DNA of 9,069 nt from positions 1 through 9,069 of the forward strand of contig DAHXNM010000241.1 of assembly GCA_027365375.1 (NCBI GenBank), in the 5' to 3' direction. Shown here piece by piece: positions 1-6,612 of this stretch (position 1 is its first letter; every line of letters starts with the position of its first letter). Source of the stretch: Ferrimicrobium sp. Lineage in GTDB: Bacteria; Actinomycetota; Acidimicrobiia; Acidimicrobiales; Acidimicrobiaceae. The notes beneath the pieces are model-generated. The model did not search any database. It saw only the letters and a program-made list of their open reading frames with translations, and was not told the origin of the DNA. The position numbers and the translations under genes were made by a program.

Positions 1-528
1 GTAGGGAATTGGGAGTGGGGGGGAGCCTGGGTCTCGCTGGCGTGTAATGGAGTTATGGCGGTAGCTGAGGCTCTGGAGGATGCGGAGATGACGGAGTGGT
101 TCCTTTCAGCGCGCGAGCGGCTCGGGATGGAGATAGTCCTAACCGGAGGTGATGCCGTGCGTTCGTTGTTGAAGGGGTTGCGACAGGGAAAGTTGGTAGC
201 GCTGGCGGTAGATCGAGACGTGAGTGGAACTGGGGAAATGGTTGACTTTCTTGGTGCACGAGTCCCTCTTTCTAGCGGCGCAGGAGTGCTCAGCGTGATG
301 AGTGGTGTTCCGATCTATCCGGTTGGTACCTATCAGCGACGGTCCGGTCGTCAGGAGGTGAGGTTCTATCCCCCTATCTACCCACCGACTGAGGGTACGA
401 GAGCAGACCGAGTCACTGAGGTGATGAGGCAGGTTACTGTTGCCATGGAGGCGATCGTAAAGGAGGAGCCGGGTCAGTGGCATAACTTCCAGGACTACGA
501 CACCAACACCGAACGAGGGACGGCGTGA
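1..528 (+). CDS. PatA-like phosphatidylinositol mannoside acyltransferase, 3' part
   Basis: This is the C-terminal 175 residues of an LpxL/HtrB-type lysophospholipid acyltransferase; the frame is open from base 1, so the 5' end lies outside the window. The first visible residues are VGNWEWGGAW, which fits the family HX4(D/E) motif (H-x-G-N-W-D/E); the catalytic His would be encoded just before base 1. Further family signatures are ARERLGMEIV, the VDRDVSGTG stretch, and the run through FLGARVPLSSG and GVPIYPVG. In mycobacteria PatA acylates the mannose of phosphatidylinositol mannosides at the inner membrane face. The stop overlaps the GTG start of the PimA-like gene by 4 bases, which supports PatA rather than a lipid A enzyme. 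An internal ATG at base 55 is not the true start, because homology continues upstream of it. Family assignment is firm; the exact substrate is inferred from context. Confidence 0.85.
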   Translation, partial: VGNWEWGGAWVSLACNGVMAVAEALEDAEMTEWFLSARERLGMEIVLTGGDAVRSLLKGLRQGKLVALAVDRDVSGTGEMVDFLGARVPLSSGAGVLSVMSGVPIYPVGTYQRRSGRQEVRFYPPIYPPTEGTRADRVTEVMRQVTVAMEAIVKEEPGQWHNFQDYDTNTERGTA

Positions 529-1601
529 AGATTGTCGAAGTCTCACCGTATGACCTAGGTGTGGCTGGTGGCGTACAAGCACAGGTGCTGGGGATCGCGG
601 ATAGCTTTCGATCGTTAGGCTGCGAAGTCAAGGTGCTTGGTGCTGGCAGTGGGAATGGCGCTGACTATTCGCTTGGGCGAACCTCGCGCTGGCGTGCTAA
701 TGGATCGATTGCGCCGGTAGTCCTCCTCCCTCGCATGCGACAGCTCACACCAATTTTACACTGGGCTGACGTCATCCACGTGCACGAACCTCTTACACCT
801 ATGGGTGGCGTCGCCATCCTCCGGTGGGCATATCTGCAGGGTAAGTTGGACCGACTCTGGGTTACCTTTCATCGAGATGGGGTCTCGAATGGCTACCAGC
901 ACTGGTCTAGCTGGTGGTCGTATCTTTTGCCGTCGATCGATCACCGTATTGCGGTCTCTCCTTTCGCAGCTAATACCGCAGAACTGGTTTCAGGAGACCG
1001 GCCTTCACAGATCCCTAACGGGGTAGCGATCGAGGACCGATTCGAACACAAGGCGACCGACGACATGCTCTACGGTCAGCGTGGTGTTCCTCGAGTGCTC
1101 TTTGTGGGGCGCCATGAGGAGCGTAAGGGCCTCGAGGTAGCGCTTCGAGCGCTGGCTGTGGTTGCCCAAGATATTGAACTCTTGGTGGTTGGCACCGGAC
1201 CGCTGACCGCATCGCTCCAACGACAGTACCCAGATCATCGTGTGCGATGGTTGGGTGCGGTCGATCAAGCAGAGCTAGTGCAACTTTACCGGAGCGCTGA
1301 TGCGCTAGTCGCTCCATCTATCGGCGGTGAGTCCTTCGGTGTTGTGCTGCTGGAGGCGATGGCAAATGGTGCTCCCGTGGTGGCGAGTGATATACCTGCC
1401 TATCGTTGGTTGACTCTAGATGGGGATAGCGGCCTGCTATTTCCACCGGGTGACAGCAATGCGTTGGCCAAGCTTTTAGTTGATCTGCTCGAAGATGCAT
1501 CTGTTCATGCGAGATTGCGTGAGCGTGGCTATGCTCGTGTCCGCTCGTTTAGCTTCGCTGAGATTGGGCGGCGGTACCTAACCCTGTTTGAGGCTACCTG
1601 A
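525..1601 (+). CDS. pimA: GDP-mannose-dependent phosphatidylinositol mannosyltransferase (PimA-like GT4)
   Basis: A 358-residue GT-B fold glycosyltransferase of family GT4. PimA transfers mannose from GDP-mannose to the 2-position of phosphatidylinositol at the cytoplasmic membrane face. Visible elements: the N-terminal GGV loop (residues 15-17) in a MKIVEVSPYDLGVAGGVQ context typical of PimA; VTFH with His116, at the place of the mycobacterial catalytic His118; IPNGV (163-167); FVGRHEERKG with Arg196 and Lys201 matching the GDP-binding Arg and Lys; and the EX7E motif Glu269-Glu277 in GESFGVVLLEAMANG. The GTG start overlaps the upstream stop (GTGA), and GAGGGA at 515-520 is a usable ribosome site. 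Length is close to the mycobacterial enzyme (about 380). A different GT4 enzyme such as a PimB-type protein is possible, but the patA neighbour and N-terminus favour PimA. Confidence 0.85.
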   Translation: MKIVEVSPYDLGVAGGVQAQVLGIADSFRSLGCEVKVLGAGSGNGADYSLGRTSRWRANGSIAPVVLLPRMRQLTPILHWADVIHVHEPLTPMGGVAILRWAYLQGKLDRLWVTFHRDGVSNGYQHWSSWWSYLLPSIDHRIAVSPFAANTAELVSGDRPSQIPNGVAIEDRFEHKATDDMLYGQRGVPRVLFVGRHEERKGLEVALRALAVVAQDIELLVVGTGPLTASLQRQYPDHRVRWLGAVDQAELVQLYRSADALVAPSIGGESFGVVLLEAMANGAPVVASDIPAYRWLTLDGDSGLLFPPGDSNALAKLLVDLLEDASVHARLRERGYARVRSFSFAEIGRRYLTLFEAT

Positions 1602-1673
1602 ACGGGTTACCCTGGTCGGGCTGTAGCTTTCGAGGCTGATAATGCCGATAGCAGTTGCGCGCTCGGGGTATTC

Positions 1674-1703
1674 TTCCTAGACCAGCCGGTAGATTGGTAG
1701 GAA
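1674..1703. other. Imperfect hairpin between pimA and the M48-like gene
   Basis: TTCCTA (1674-1679) is repeated inverted as TAGGAA (1698-1703). Inside it CCA (1682-1684) can pair with TGG (1695-1697) after a two-base bulge. No T-run follows, so it is a poor candidate for an intrinsic terminator; it could be an operator or chance. The rest of the 1602-1740 gap shows nothing I can name. Confidence 0.25.
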
Positions 1704-1740
1704 AGATCGTGACTGTAGAGCTGATCGCAGTTACATGAAG

Positions 1741-1772
1741 ATTGATAACTACAAGGATTGATAACTACGAGG
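1741..1772 (+). repeat. 16-base tandem duplication in the translation start region
   Basis: Two adjacent 16-base units, ATTGATAACTACAAGG (1741-1756) and ATTGATAACTACGAGG (1757-1772), differ at one base. Each ends in a Shine-Dalgarno-like core when the next base is included (AAGGA, then GAGGA). The unit length is not a multiple of three, so the two copies read in different frames. That argues against the region being coding and for a start at GTG 1784 downstream. Confidence 0.8.
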
Positions 1773-1783
1773 ATGGTGTCGAA

Positions 1784-2587
1784 GTGAACTCAGATAGGGT
1801 ACTGGTTTGGGGATATGATTCTCCCAATGTGAGGGCAGCGCGGATGCGTCAAGTCATAGCCCGACTTGTTGTCGCATTTATCGTCTCTGCTGTTATCGCG
1901 GGAGTTGTTATCACGATCGCTCTTGGTGTGACAGGCGTGTTGTCGATCGAGGTAACAGTGATCTTAGGTGTCATAGTAGGTCTCTTGTCAACAGCGATAG
2001 CAACTGTCGTGGGGCCACGACGGCTTGGCAGTAGGCTCCCTTGGGTTGAGCCTGAGGAGCGAGACCGTAAGAGGATCGATACCCTCCTCTCCGGCCTCGG
2101 ATTCCAGCTTGGGATCTCTGTCAGCAATGTAGCGGTGGTCGCCTATCCAATGGTCAACGGCGCCGTGCTCGAGCTGGGTCGAAAGGAGCCCGTGGTAGTG
2201 ATAACTACCGGCGCGCTTCGTGAGTTGGAGACGATTGAGCTAGAGGCGCTGCTCGCGAGAGAGTTAGGTGAACTTCGTCTTGGACTCGTTGGCTTGAATG
2301 CAACCGTCGCCTATTGGGATAAGGTCTTCCACCGGGCGGGACGGCGTCTGAGCGATTGGCAGCGCGCTGAGGCGGTATTACTCGATCGTCTTGGGGTCTC
2401 AGTTACCCGTTACCCGCCTGCGATGGCTGCCGTTCTCGAGAAGGCAAAGTCGAGTCGCTCGATAACTTCGACCAGTCTCCCCGCTTGGCTCTGGCTATGC
2501 CCTGTTGGCGTCGCGGATCTCGATGCAGATCTTGCGCTGAGAGAACAACTTCTTCTCGACGAAATATGGACGATAGGTGCATCTTAG
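1784..2587 (+). CDS. Membrane-anchored M48/HtpX-like protein lacking zinc ligands (predicted pseudopeptidase)
   Basis: A 267-residue protein from GTG 1784, preceded by GAGGA at 1769-1773; a TTG at 1742 would add 14 residues but lies in the duplication. Two hydrophobic helices sit at about residues 28-52 and 57-77. A soluble part follows that resembles HtpX-type M48 peptidases: VVVITTGALREL (138-148), then ELEALLARELGELR, and near the C-terminus TRYPPAMAAVLEKAK. In active M48 enzymes the segment LAHELxH carries HExxH; here it reads RELGE (159-163), keeping the Glu but losing both zinc-binding His. The third ligand, normally Glu in an EAD motif, appears to be Leu199 (LLD). It should therefore not be a zinc protease. 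The frame is intact and codon use is like the neighbours, so it looks maintained. Its function is unknown; a scaffold or binding role is only a guess. Confidence 0.7.
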   Translation: MNSDRVLVWGYDSPNVRAARMRQVIARLVVAFIVSAVIAGVVITIALGVTGVLSIEVTVILGVIVGLLSTAIATVVGPRRLGSRLPWVEPEERDRKRIDTLLSGLGFQLGISVSNVAVVAYPMVNGAVLELGRKEPVVVITTGALRELETIELEALLARELGELRLGLVGLNATVAYWDKVFHRAGRRLSDWQRAEAVLLDRLGVSVTRYPPAMAAVLEKAKSSRSITSTSLPAWLWLCPVGVADLDADLALREQLLLDEIWTIGAS

Positions 2588-2644
2588 CGGTTTTGTAGTG
2601 GAACGAACTAGGCTGTGTACTAGGACGTAAGTGAGGAGGCGACG

Positions 2645-3532
2645 GTGGCTGAGTTGACAGAAGGAACTGCCCGGGTAAAGCGAGGGCTGGCGGAGATGTT
2701 GCGTGGTGGCGTGATCATGGACGTCGTCAACGCAGAGCAGGCGAAGATCGCTGAGGATGCCGGCGCTGTGGCCGTGATGGCCCTTGAGCGCGTGCCAGCC
2801 GACATTAGGCGTGATGGGGGAGTCGCTCGTATGAGTGATCCAGCGTTGATCCGCGAGATTCAAGACACAGTGACGATCCCGGTCATGGCCAAGGTGCGCA
2901 TTGGACATTTTGCTGAAGCACAGATCCTCGAGGCGATGGAGGTTGACTACATTGACGAGAGTGAGGTGCTAACCCCAGCTGATGAGAGTTATCACGTTGA
3001 TAAGTGGGCCTTTCAGGTCCCATTCGTCTGTGGGGCCACCAACCTGGGAGAGGCGCTACGGCGTATCTCGGAGGGGGCAGCGCTGATCCGATCAAAAGGT
3101 GAGGCAGGTACCGGTAACGTTGTGGAGGCCGTTCGCCACCTGCGATCTATAACTTCAGATCTTCGTGCGATCGCCGCAGCATCAGAACAAGAGTTGTTTG
3201 GATGGGCGAAGAGGCTTGCAGCTCCGTACGACCTGGTTGCCGAGATCCACGCTAACGGAGGACATCTCCCGGTTCCGCTTTTCTGCGCCGGTGGGATAGC
3301 AACGCCGGCCGATGCGAGCCTGGTAATGCAGCTCGGGGCAGAGGCTAATTTCGTAGGTTCGGGGATTTTTAAGAGCGGCGACCCGGCCAAACGTGCTCGT
3401 GCAATCGTTGAGGCCACTACGCACTATCAAGATCCAAAGACGCTTATCCGAGTTTCGGAGAATCTTGGTGAGGCTATGGTCGGTATCGAGATGGATGGTC
3501 TTGATCAGCATCTAGCTGATCGCGGCTGGTAG
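2645..3532 (+). CDS. pdxS: Pyridoxal 5'-phosphate synthase subunit PdxS
   Basis: A 295-residue synthase subunit of the DXP-independent vitamin B6 pathway. With ammonia from PdxT it condenses ribose 5-phosphate (or ribulose 5-phosphate) and glyceraldehyde 3-phosphate to PLP. It is a cytosolic TIM barrel that forms hexamers and dodecamers. Expected active-site residues are present: Asp26 (GGVIMDVVNAEQA), Lys83 (IPVMAKVRIGHF), Lys151 (RSKGEAGTGN), and the phosphate-binding loops FCAGGIATPAD and GSGIFKSGDP. Length matches the family. The GTG start is set by a strong site, GAGGAGG at 2633-2639, with five bases of spacing. It is followed after 12 bases by pdxT, and the pair forms one transcription unit. 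No PdxR-type regulator is seen in the window. Confidence 0.98.
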   Translation: MAELTEGTARVKRGLAEMLRGGVIMDVVNAEQAKIAEDAGAVAVMALERVPADIRRDGGVARMSDPALIREIQDTVTIPVMAKVRIGHFAEAQILEAMEVDYIDESEVLTPADESYHVDKWAFQVPFVCGATNLGEALRRISEGAALIRSKGEAGTGNVVEAVRHLRSITSDLRAIAAASEQELFGWAKRLAAPYDLVAEIHANGGHLPVPLFCAGGIATPADASLVMQLGAEANFVGSGIFKSGDPAKRARAIVEATTHYQDPKTLIRVSENLGEAMVGIEMDGLDQHLADRGW

Positions 3533-3544
3533 GAAGGTCCGTCT

Positions 3545-4138
3545 TTGACCCGAATCGGAGTCGTTGCCCTACAGGGTGATTTCTGCGAGCACCTCGATAT
3601 GTTGGCTATGCTCGGGTGGCAGGGGGTTGCGGTGAAGCAGCCTGGCCAGCTTGAAGGGCTCGACGGCTTGATACTTCCCGGTGGGGAGTCAACGACCCAG
3701 TGTCTACTCCTAGAGGCCAGCGATCTGCGTATCCCAGTTGAAGCGGAGATTCATGCTGGGCTTCCTGTGCTTGGCACCTGTGCTGGGTTGATCATGCTCG
3801 CACGGACGGTTGTTGGTGGTCGCTTGGATCAATGGAGCTTTGGCGCTCTTGATGTCTCGGTTATTCGCAATGGATTTGGTCGCCAGGTTCGTTCATTCGA
3901 GGCTGATCTAGCTGTTCAAGGACTCGGTGAGACTATGCGTGCTGTGTTCATCAGGGCTCCTGCTATCACTGAGGTTGGTGAAAAGGTCAACACGCTCGCC
4001 TCGGTTGGTTATCGGTTCGCAGACGGTAGTGTTCGTGATGTGCCGGCGGTCGTCGCGCAAGGATCGATTGTGGCTACTTCATTTCATCCGGAGGTATCTA
4101 GAGATCCTCGCTTGCATGAGTTGGCTTTTCGCCGTTAG
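3545..4138 (+). CDS. pdxT: Pyridoxal 5'-phosphate synthase glutaminase subunit PdxT
   Basis: A 197-residue class I-type glutamine amidotransferase that hydrolyses glutamine and channels ammonia to PdxS. The catalytic triad is visible: Cys79 in GTCAGLIMLA, and His181 and Glu183 in SFHPEV. The family motifs GVVALQGDF (N-terminus), LPGGEST (44-50) and RNGFGRQ (108-114) are present. The start is a TTG; the conserved N-terminus leaves no room for another. Its Shine-Dalgarno AGGAAGG (3531-3537) overlaps the pdxS stop codon, so the two genes are probably translationally linked. The protein ends at FRR, slightly shorter at the C-terminus than some actinobacterial forms but with all functional parts. 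Confidence 0.97.
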   Translation: MTRIGVVALQGDFCEHLDMLAMLGWQGVAVKQPGQLEGLDGLILPGGESTTQCLLLEASDLRIPVEAEIHAGLPVLGTCAGLIMLARTVVGGRLDQWSFGALDVSVIRNGFGRQVRSFEADLAVQGLGETMRAVFIRAPAITEVGEKVNTLASVGYRFADGSVRDVPAVVAQGSIVATSFHPEVSRDPRLHELAFRR

Positions 4139-4193
4139 GCCAATCGGCTTTGGTCTGCTATCGTGAGTAGGTTGGAACGAAGAGAGGTATGTC

Positions 4194-4943
4194 ATGTCGG
4201 GTCACTCAAAGTGGGCGACTATCAAGCACAAGAAGGGTGCACAAGATAAGGCTCGCGGCAAGCTCTTTGCGAAGTTGATTCGCCAAATTGAGGTAGCAGC
4301 GCGTGAGGGTGGCGGTGACCAAGGGTCTAACGCAAACCTTCGAGGCATGGTGCAGAAGGCTCGCGATAATTCGGTGCCGGTAGCTACCATCGATCGAGCA
4401 ATCAAACGAGGTACTGGCGAGCTCGAAGGGGTGCGCTATGAAGCCATAACCTACGAGGGTTACGGCCCAGGTGGAGTGGCGGTTATGGTTGAGTGTCTCA
4501 GCGATAATCGAAACCGTACCGGCGCGGATGTGCGCTCAGCGTTTTCGAAGTCGGGTGGTTCCTTGGCCGAACCTGGAGCAGTCTCTTGGCAGTTTTCTCG
4601 GAAAGTCGTCATAGTCGTTGACGGAGATGTTCCCGAGGAGGAGCTGATGCTTGCCATCCTCAACGCCGGTGGTGAGGATCTCGTCCGAGTAGATGAGGAC
4701 TGGCAGATAACCGCGCCTCCTAACACGTTGATGGAGCTGAAGTCGACGCTCGAGGAGGCGGGGTATACGATTCGTTCAGCAGAGGTGGAGTTAGTTCCCC
4801 AGTCGACGCTAGCGATCGACGACGCCAGCGAGGCGAAGAAGGTGCTTCGGCTCGTCGATGCGCTCGAGGATCTCGATGACGTCCAAAATGTTATTGCCAA
4901 TTTTGACATTCCTGATGAGTTCTTTGAGGAGCTAGACGACTAG
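4194..4943 (+). CDS. YebC/PmpR family protein (TACO1-related)
   Basis: A 249-residue YebC family protein of normal length. The hallmark N-terminus MSGHSKWATIKHKKGAQDKA is intact, followed by NANLRGMVQKARDNSVP, the central YEGYGPGGVAVMVECLSDN, and GGSLAEPGAVSWQF before the acidic C-terminus. The family was long annotated as transcriptional regulators; mitochondrial TACO1 and later bacterial work point to a role in translation of difficult sequences such as proline runs. It lies next to ruvC in many bacteria, as here with one intervening gene. The ATG start is preceded by AGAGAGG (4181-4187) with six bases of spacing. The stop is directly followed by the GTG of the peroxiredoxin gene, implying cotranscription. 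The specific role in this organism is not shown by the sequence. Confidence 0.95.
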   Translation: MSGHSKWATIKHKKGAQDKARGKLFAKLIRQIEVAAREGGGDQGSNANLRGMVQKARDNSVPVATIDRAIKRGTGELEGVRYEAITYEGYGPGGVAVMVECLSDNRNRTGADVRSAFSKSGGSLAEPGAVSWQFSRKVVIVVDGDVPEEELMLAILNAGGEDLVRVDEDWQITAPPNTLMELKSTLEEAGYTIRSAEVELVPQSTLAIDDASEAKKVLRLVDALEDLDDVQNVIANFDIPDEFFEELDD

Positions 4944-5432
4944 GTGCCCGAGTTACAGCTGGGTGATCTCGCTCCGGAATTCAGTCTGGTCGGCACCGGC
5001 GACCGGCCTTACCGGATTCGGGAGTTGGTGGGCAGTCCGGTGGTGCTCGCCTTCTACCCTGATGATTTTTCGCCAGTCTGTACCACCCAGCTTCGTGCCT
5101 ACTCCGACAGCATCGACGACTTTACTACGCTTGGTGCGGTAATGCTTGGGATCTCACCGCAGTCGTTGAGCTCACACGAGTCCTTCTCTGAGCGATTGGG
5201 AATTCGGTTCCCACTACTGTGCGACGGGGACCGATCTGTTGCGAGGAGCTATGGGGTCTTGGGACCGCTTGGGTTTTATCGTCGATCGGTGTTCGTGCTC
5301 GACCGTGAGCAACGCATCAGCTATCGCCATGTGTCGCGAGCTGGTTTAACCTTCCGCAGCTCTGATGAGTTGTTGCGCGCAGTCCAGGAGGCGGTCGATG
5401 ATTCAACCGGACGGTCACCCGACCTCGCATAA
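4944..5432 (+). CDS. Thiol peroxidase of the AhpC/TSA (peroxiredoxin) family
   Basis: A 162-residue thioredoxin-fold peroxidase that reduces hydrogen peroxide or organic hydroperoxides in the cytosol. The active site reads FYPDDFSPVCTTQ: peroxidatic Cys46, with Ser43 in place of the usual Thr of PxxxTxxC. The supporting Arg lies in RRSVFVLD (113-114). The CxxxxC resolving Cys of many Bcp/PrxQ proteins is missing, since Cys46 is followed by TTQLR. The only other Cys is Cys93 in FPLLCDGD, where many homologues have Ser. It may be a one-Cys enzyme recycled by a small thiol, or may use Cys93. GTG 4944 follows the yebC stop with no gap; the nearest Shine-Dalgarno-like sequence is GAGGAG at 4926-4931, inside yebC, so coupling to yebC translation is likely. 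Confidence 0.92.
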   Translation: MPELQLGDLAPEFSLVGTGDRPYRIRELVGSPVVLAFYPDDFSPVCTTQLRAYSDSIDDFTTLGAVMLGISPQSLSSHESFSERLGIRFPLLCDGDRSVARSYGVLGPLGFYRRSVFVLDREQRISYRHVSRAGLTFRSSDELLRAVQEAVDDSTGRSPDLA

Positions 5433-5462
5433 CACAGGTATCGGATTATCGATCATATGTAT

Positions 5463-5468
5463 TAGTTT
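5463..5468 (+). promoter_or_regulatory. Candidate -10 box for a leaderless transcript upstream of ruvC
   Basis: TAGTTT fits the actinobacterial TAnnnT -10 pattern and ends six bases before the A of ATG 5475, the spacing expected when transcription starts on the start codon itself. No Shine-Dalgarno precedes that ATG. No clear -35 box is seen. Confidence 0.35.
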
Positions 5469-5474
5469 GGTAGC

Positions 5475-5573
5475 ATGCTAACGTCGATAGGTGTGCAGAA
5501 GGTGATTGACTCTCTGATTACGGAGATGGCCAAGGTGTTGCCTCTGCGGACATCCGCGGGGCGGTTGGGATGA
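5475..5573 (+). CDS. Putative 32-residue leader ORF coupled to ruvC
   Basis: Reading MLTSIGVQKV...TSAGRLG then TGA. It is the only plus-strand frame that stays open through the 137-base gap between the peroxiredoxin gene and ruvC; an in-frame stop at 5463-5465 fixes its earliest start. Its TGA overlaps the ruvC ATG as ATGA, the same junction type as ruvC/ruvA. No Shine-Dalgarno precedes it, but a TAnnnT box six bases upstream suggests a leaderless mRNA starting at this ATG. I recognise no family. It may serve to deliver ribosomes to ruvC, whose own ribosome site is weak. It could also be chance, since 32 codons is short. Confidence 0.4.
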   Translation: MLTSIGVQKVIDSLITEMAKVLPLRTSAGRLG

Positions 5574-6052
5574 CGGTAGTGCTTGGGGTTGATCCTGGTT
5601 TGAAACGGGTCGGCTACTCGGTGCTTGAGCAGACTAATTCGGGCATCGGACTTAAATGCGCAGGTCTGATAGCCACTGACCCATCGGTTCCACTAGGTGA
5701 GCGACTTGCAGATATTTTTGGCTCAGTTGATGATATTATTCGTGAATACCGACCCTCGCAGCTGGTGTTGGAACGGATTCTGTTCGCAAAGAATGTGACT
5801 TCGGCACTTCTGGTAGCGCAAGCCGTTGGGGTTATCAAGCTGGCCGGTGCCCGACATGGGTTGGAGGCTAGCGAGATAGGTGCAAACCAGGTTAAACTCG
5901 CGCTCTCTGGCGATGGCCATGCCTCCAAGGCGCAGATGAAGAAGATGGTGGTGCTGTTGTTGGGATTGCACAGGGCTCCGGAGCCAGCGGATGTGTCTGA
6001 TGCTATCGCGATTGCATATGCACATCTCTCCGGTGATTGGAGTAGATCATGA
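5570..6052 (+). CDS. ruvC: Crossover junction endodeoxyribonuclease RuvC
   Basis: A 160-residue Holliday junction resolvase of the RNase H-like fold. As a dimer it nicks two opposing strands of a four-way junction after RuvAB branch migration. The four acidic metal ligands are present: Asp8 (GVDPGLKRVGY), Glu68 (LVLERILF), Asp141 and Asp144 (PADVSDAIAIAYAH). Lys109 and Lys120 match conserved basic residues. Two positions differ from most RuvC proteins: the aromatic residue at the place of E. coli Phe69 is Leu71, and the usual QARGV reads QAVGV. The ATG overlaps the stop of a short upstream ORF, and the stop overlaps the ruvA ATG, both by four bases. The upstream ribosome site is weak. No mycobacterial-type SOS box is seen in the preceding gap. 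Confidence 0.96.
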   Translation: MTVVLGVDPGLKRVGYSVLEQTNSGIGLKCAGLIATDPSVPLGERLADIFGSVDDIIREYRPSQLVLERILFAKNVTSALLVAQAVGVIKLAGARHGLEASEIGANQVKLALSGDGHASKAQMKKMVVLLLGLHRAPEPADVSDAIAIAYAHLSGDWSRS

Positions 6053-6612
6053 TAGGTTTTTTGGCCGGTATCGTGCAGGGTATTGCTCCTCCTTGTGTGG
6101 TTGTGCGCGTTGGTGGTGTTGGTTATGAGGTTGCGTTGTCGACTGCACAGCTATCACGCTTGACGCCTGGGGATGATATCGAACTCTCCATACGCACTAT
6201 CGTTCGAGCCGATGCGATCACCCTTTATGGTTTTGCTGACGCACTTGAGCGTTCACTCTTTGACGAGTTACTGAAGGTCCAGGGTGTGGGACCAAGTGTG
6301 GCGCTTGGCATGCTGTCCGCCCTTGGTGTTCAGCGCTGTTATGAGGCTGTAGCAAGTGAGGATCTAGCACTCTTGAAGAGTGCTCCGGGAGTCGGCGAGA
6401 AGACGGCACGGCGCATCATCGTAGATCTTGGTGCCGCTGCACGACGATCAGGGGTCCCTCTTACCGCTTTGGCAGCTCGTTCTGAAGTGCGAGAGGCGCT
6501 GCTCGGGCTCGGCTTTCGTGCGAGCGAGTGCGAGCCAGTGCTCAGTCGTATCCCTGCCGATCTCGGCCTTGAGGATGCGCTCAAGTGGTCATTGAAGGAG
6601 TTACAAAATTGA
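6049..6612 (+). CDS. ruvA: Holliday junction branch migration complex subunit RuvA
   Basis: A 187-residue RuvA, slightly shorter than the 203-residue E. coli protein. It binds the four-way junction as a tetramer and loads RuvB rings. Domain I is the N-terminal OB fold (residues 1 to about 63, ending TLYGF). Domain II has two helix-hairpin-helix motifs, LLKVQGVGPSVALGML and LLKSAPGVGEKTARRI. Domain III, which binds RuvB, is the C-terminal EVREALLGLGF... segment after a short linker. The acidic pin that in E. coli is Glu55-Asp56 reads Ala54-Asp55 here, so one charge is lost. The ATG overlaps the ruvC stop (ATGA), and the stop overlaps the TTG of ruvB (TTGA), so all three are probably one mRNA. 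Confidence 0.97.
   Translation: MIGFLAGIVQGIAPPCVVVRVGGVGYEVALSTAQLSRLTPGDDIELSIRTIVRADAITLYGFADALERSLFDELLKVQGVGPSVALGMLSALGVQRCYEAVASEDLALLKSAPGVGEKTARRIIVDLGAAARRSGVPLTALAARSEVREALLGLGFRASECEPVLSRIPADLGLEDALKWSLKELQN
6594..6600 (+). promoter_or_regulatory. Shine-Dalgarno that sets the ruvB start
   Basis: GAAGGAG at the 3' end of ruvA lies eight bases before TTG 6609. It supports that TTG as the ruvB start over the in-frame GTG at 6585, which lies upstream of this site and deep inside ruvA. Confidence 0.7.

Noticed and set aside
139..582. Long minus-strand open frame opposite the patA-like gene
   Set aside because: It is antisense to a clearly conserved gene, rich in His, Arg and Ser in a low-complexity way, and has no family motif or ribosome site.
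2495..2908. Minus-strand frame of 137 codons across the start of pdxS
   Set aside because: It overlaps the conserved PdxS N-terminus and its ribosome site, shows no recognisable motif, and is best explained as a shadow frame.
5441..5460. ATCGAT-centred palindrome after the peroxiredoxin gene as a terminator
   Set aside because: The symmetric part is only a few bases long and AT-rich, with no T-run behind it.
5433..5569. SOS (LexA) box before ruvC
   Set aside because: I looked for a mycobacterial-type TCGAAC-N4-GTTCGA or an E. coli-type CTG-N10-CAG site. The ATCGAT palindrome present does not match either well enough.
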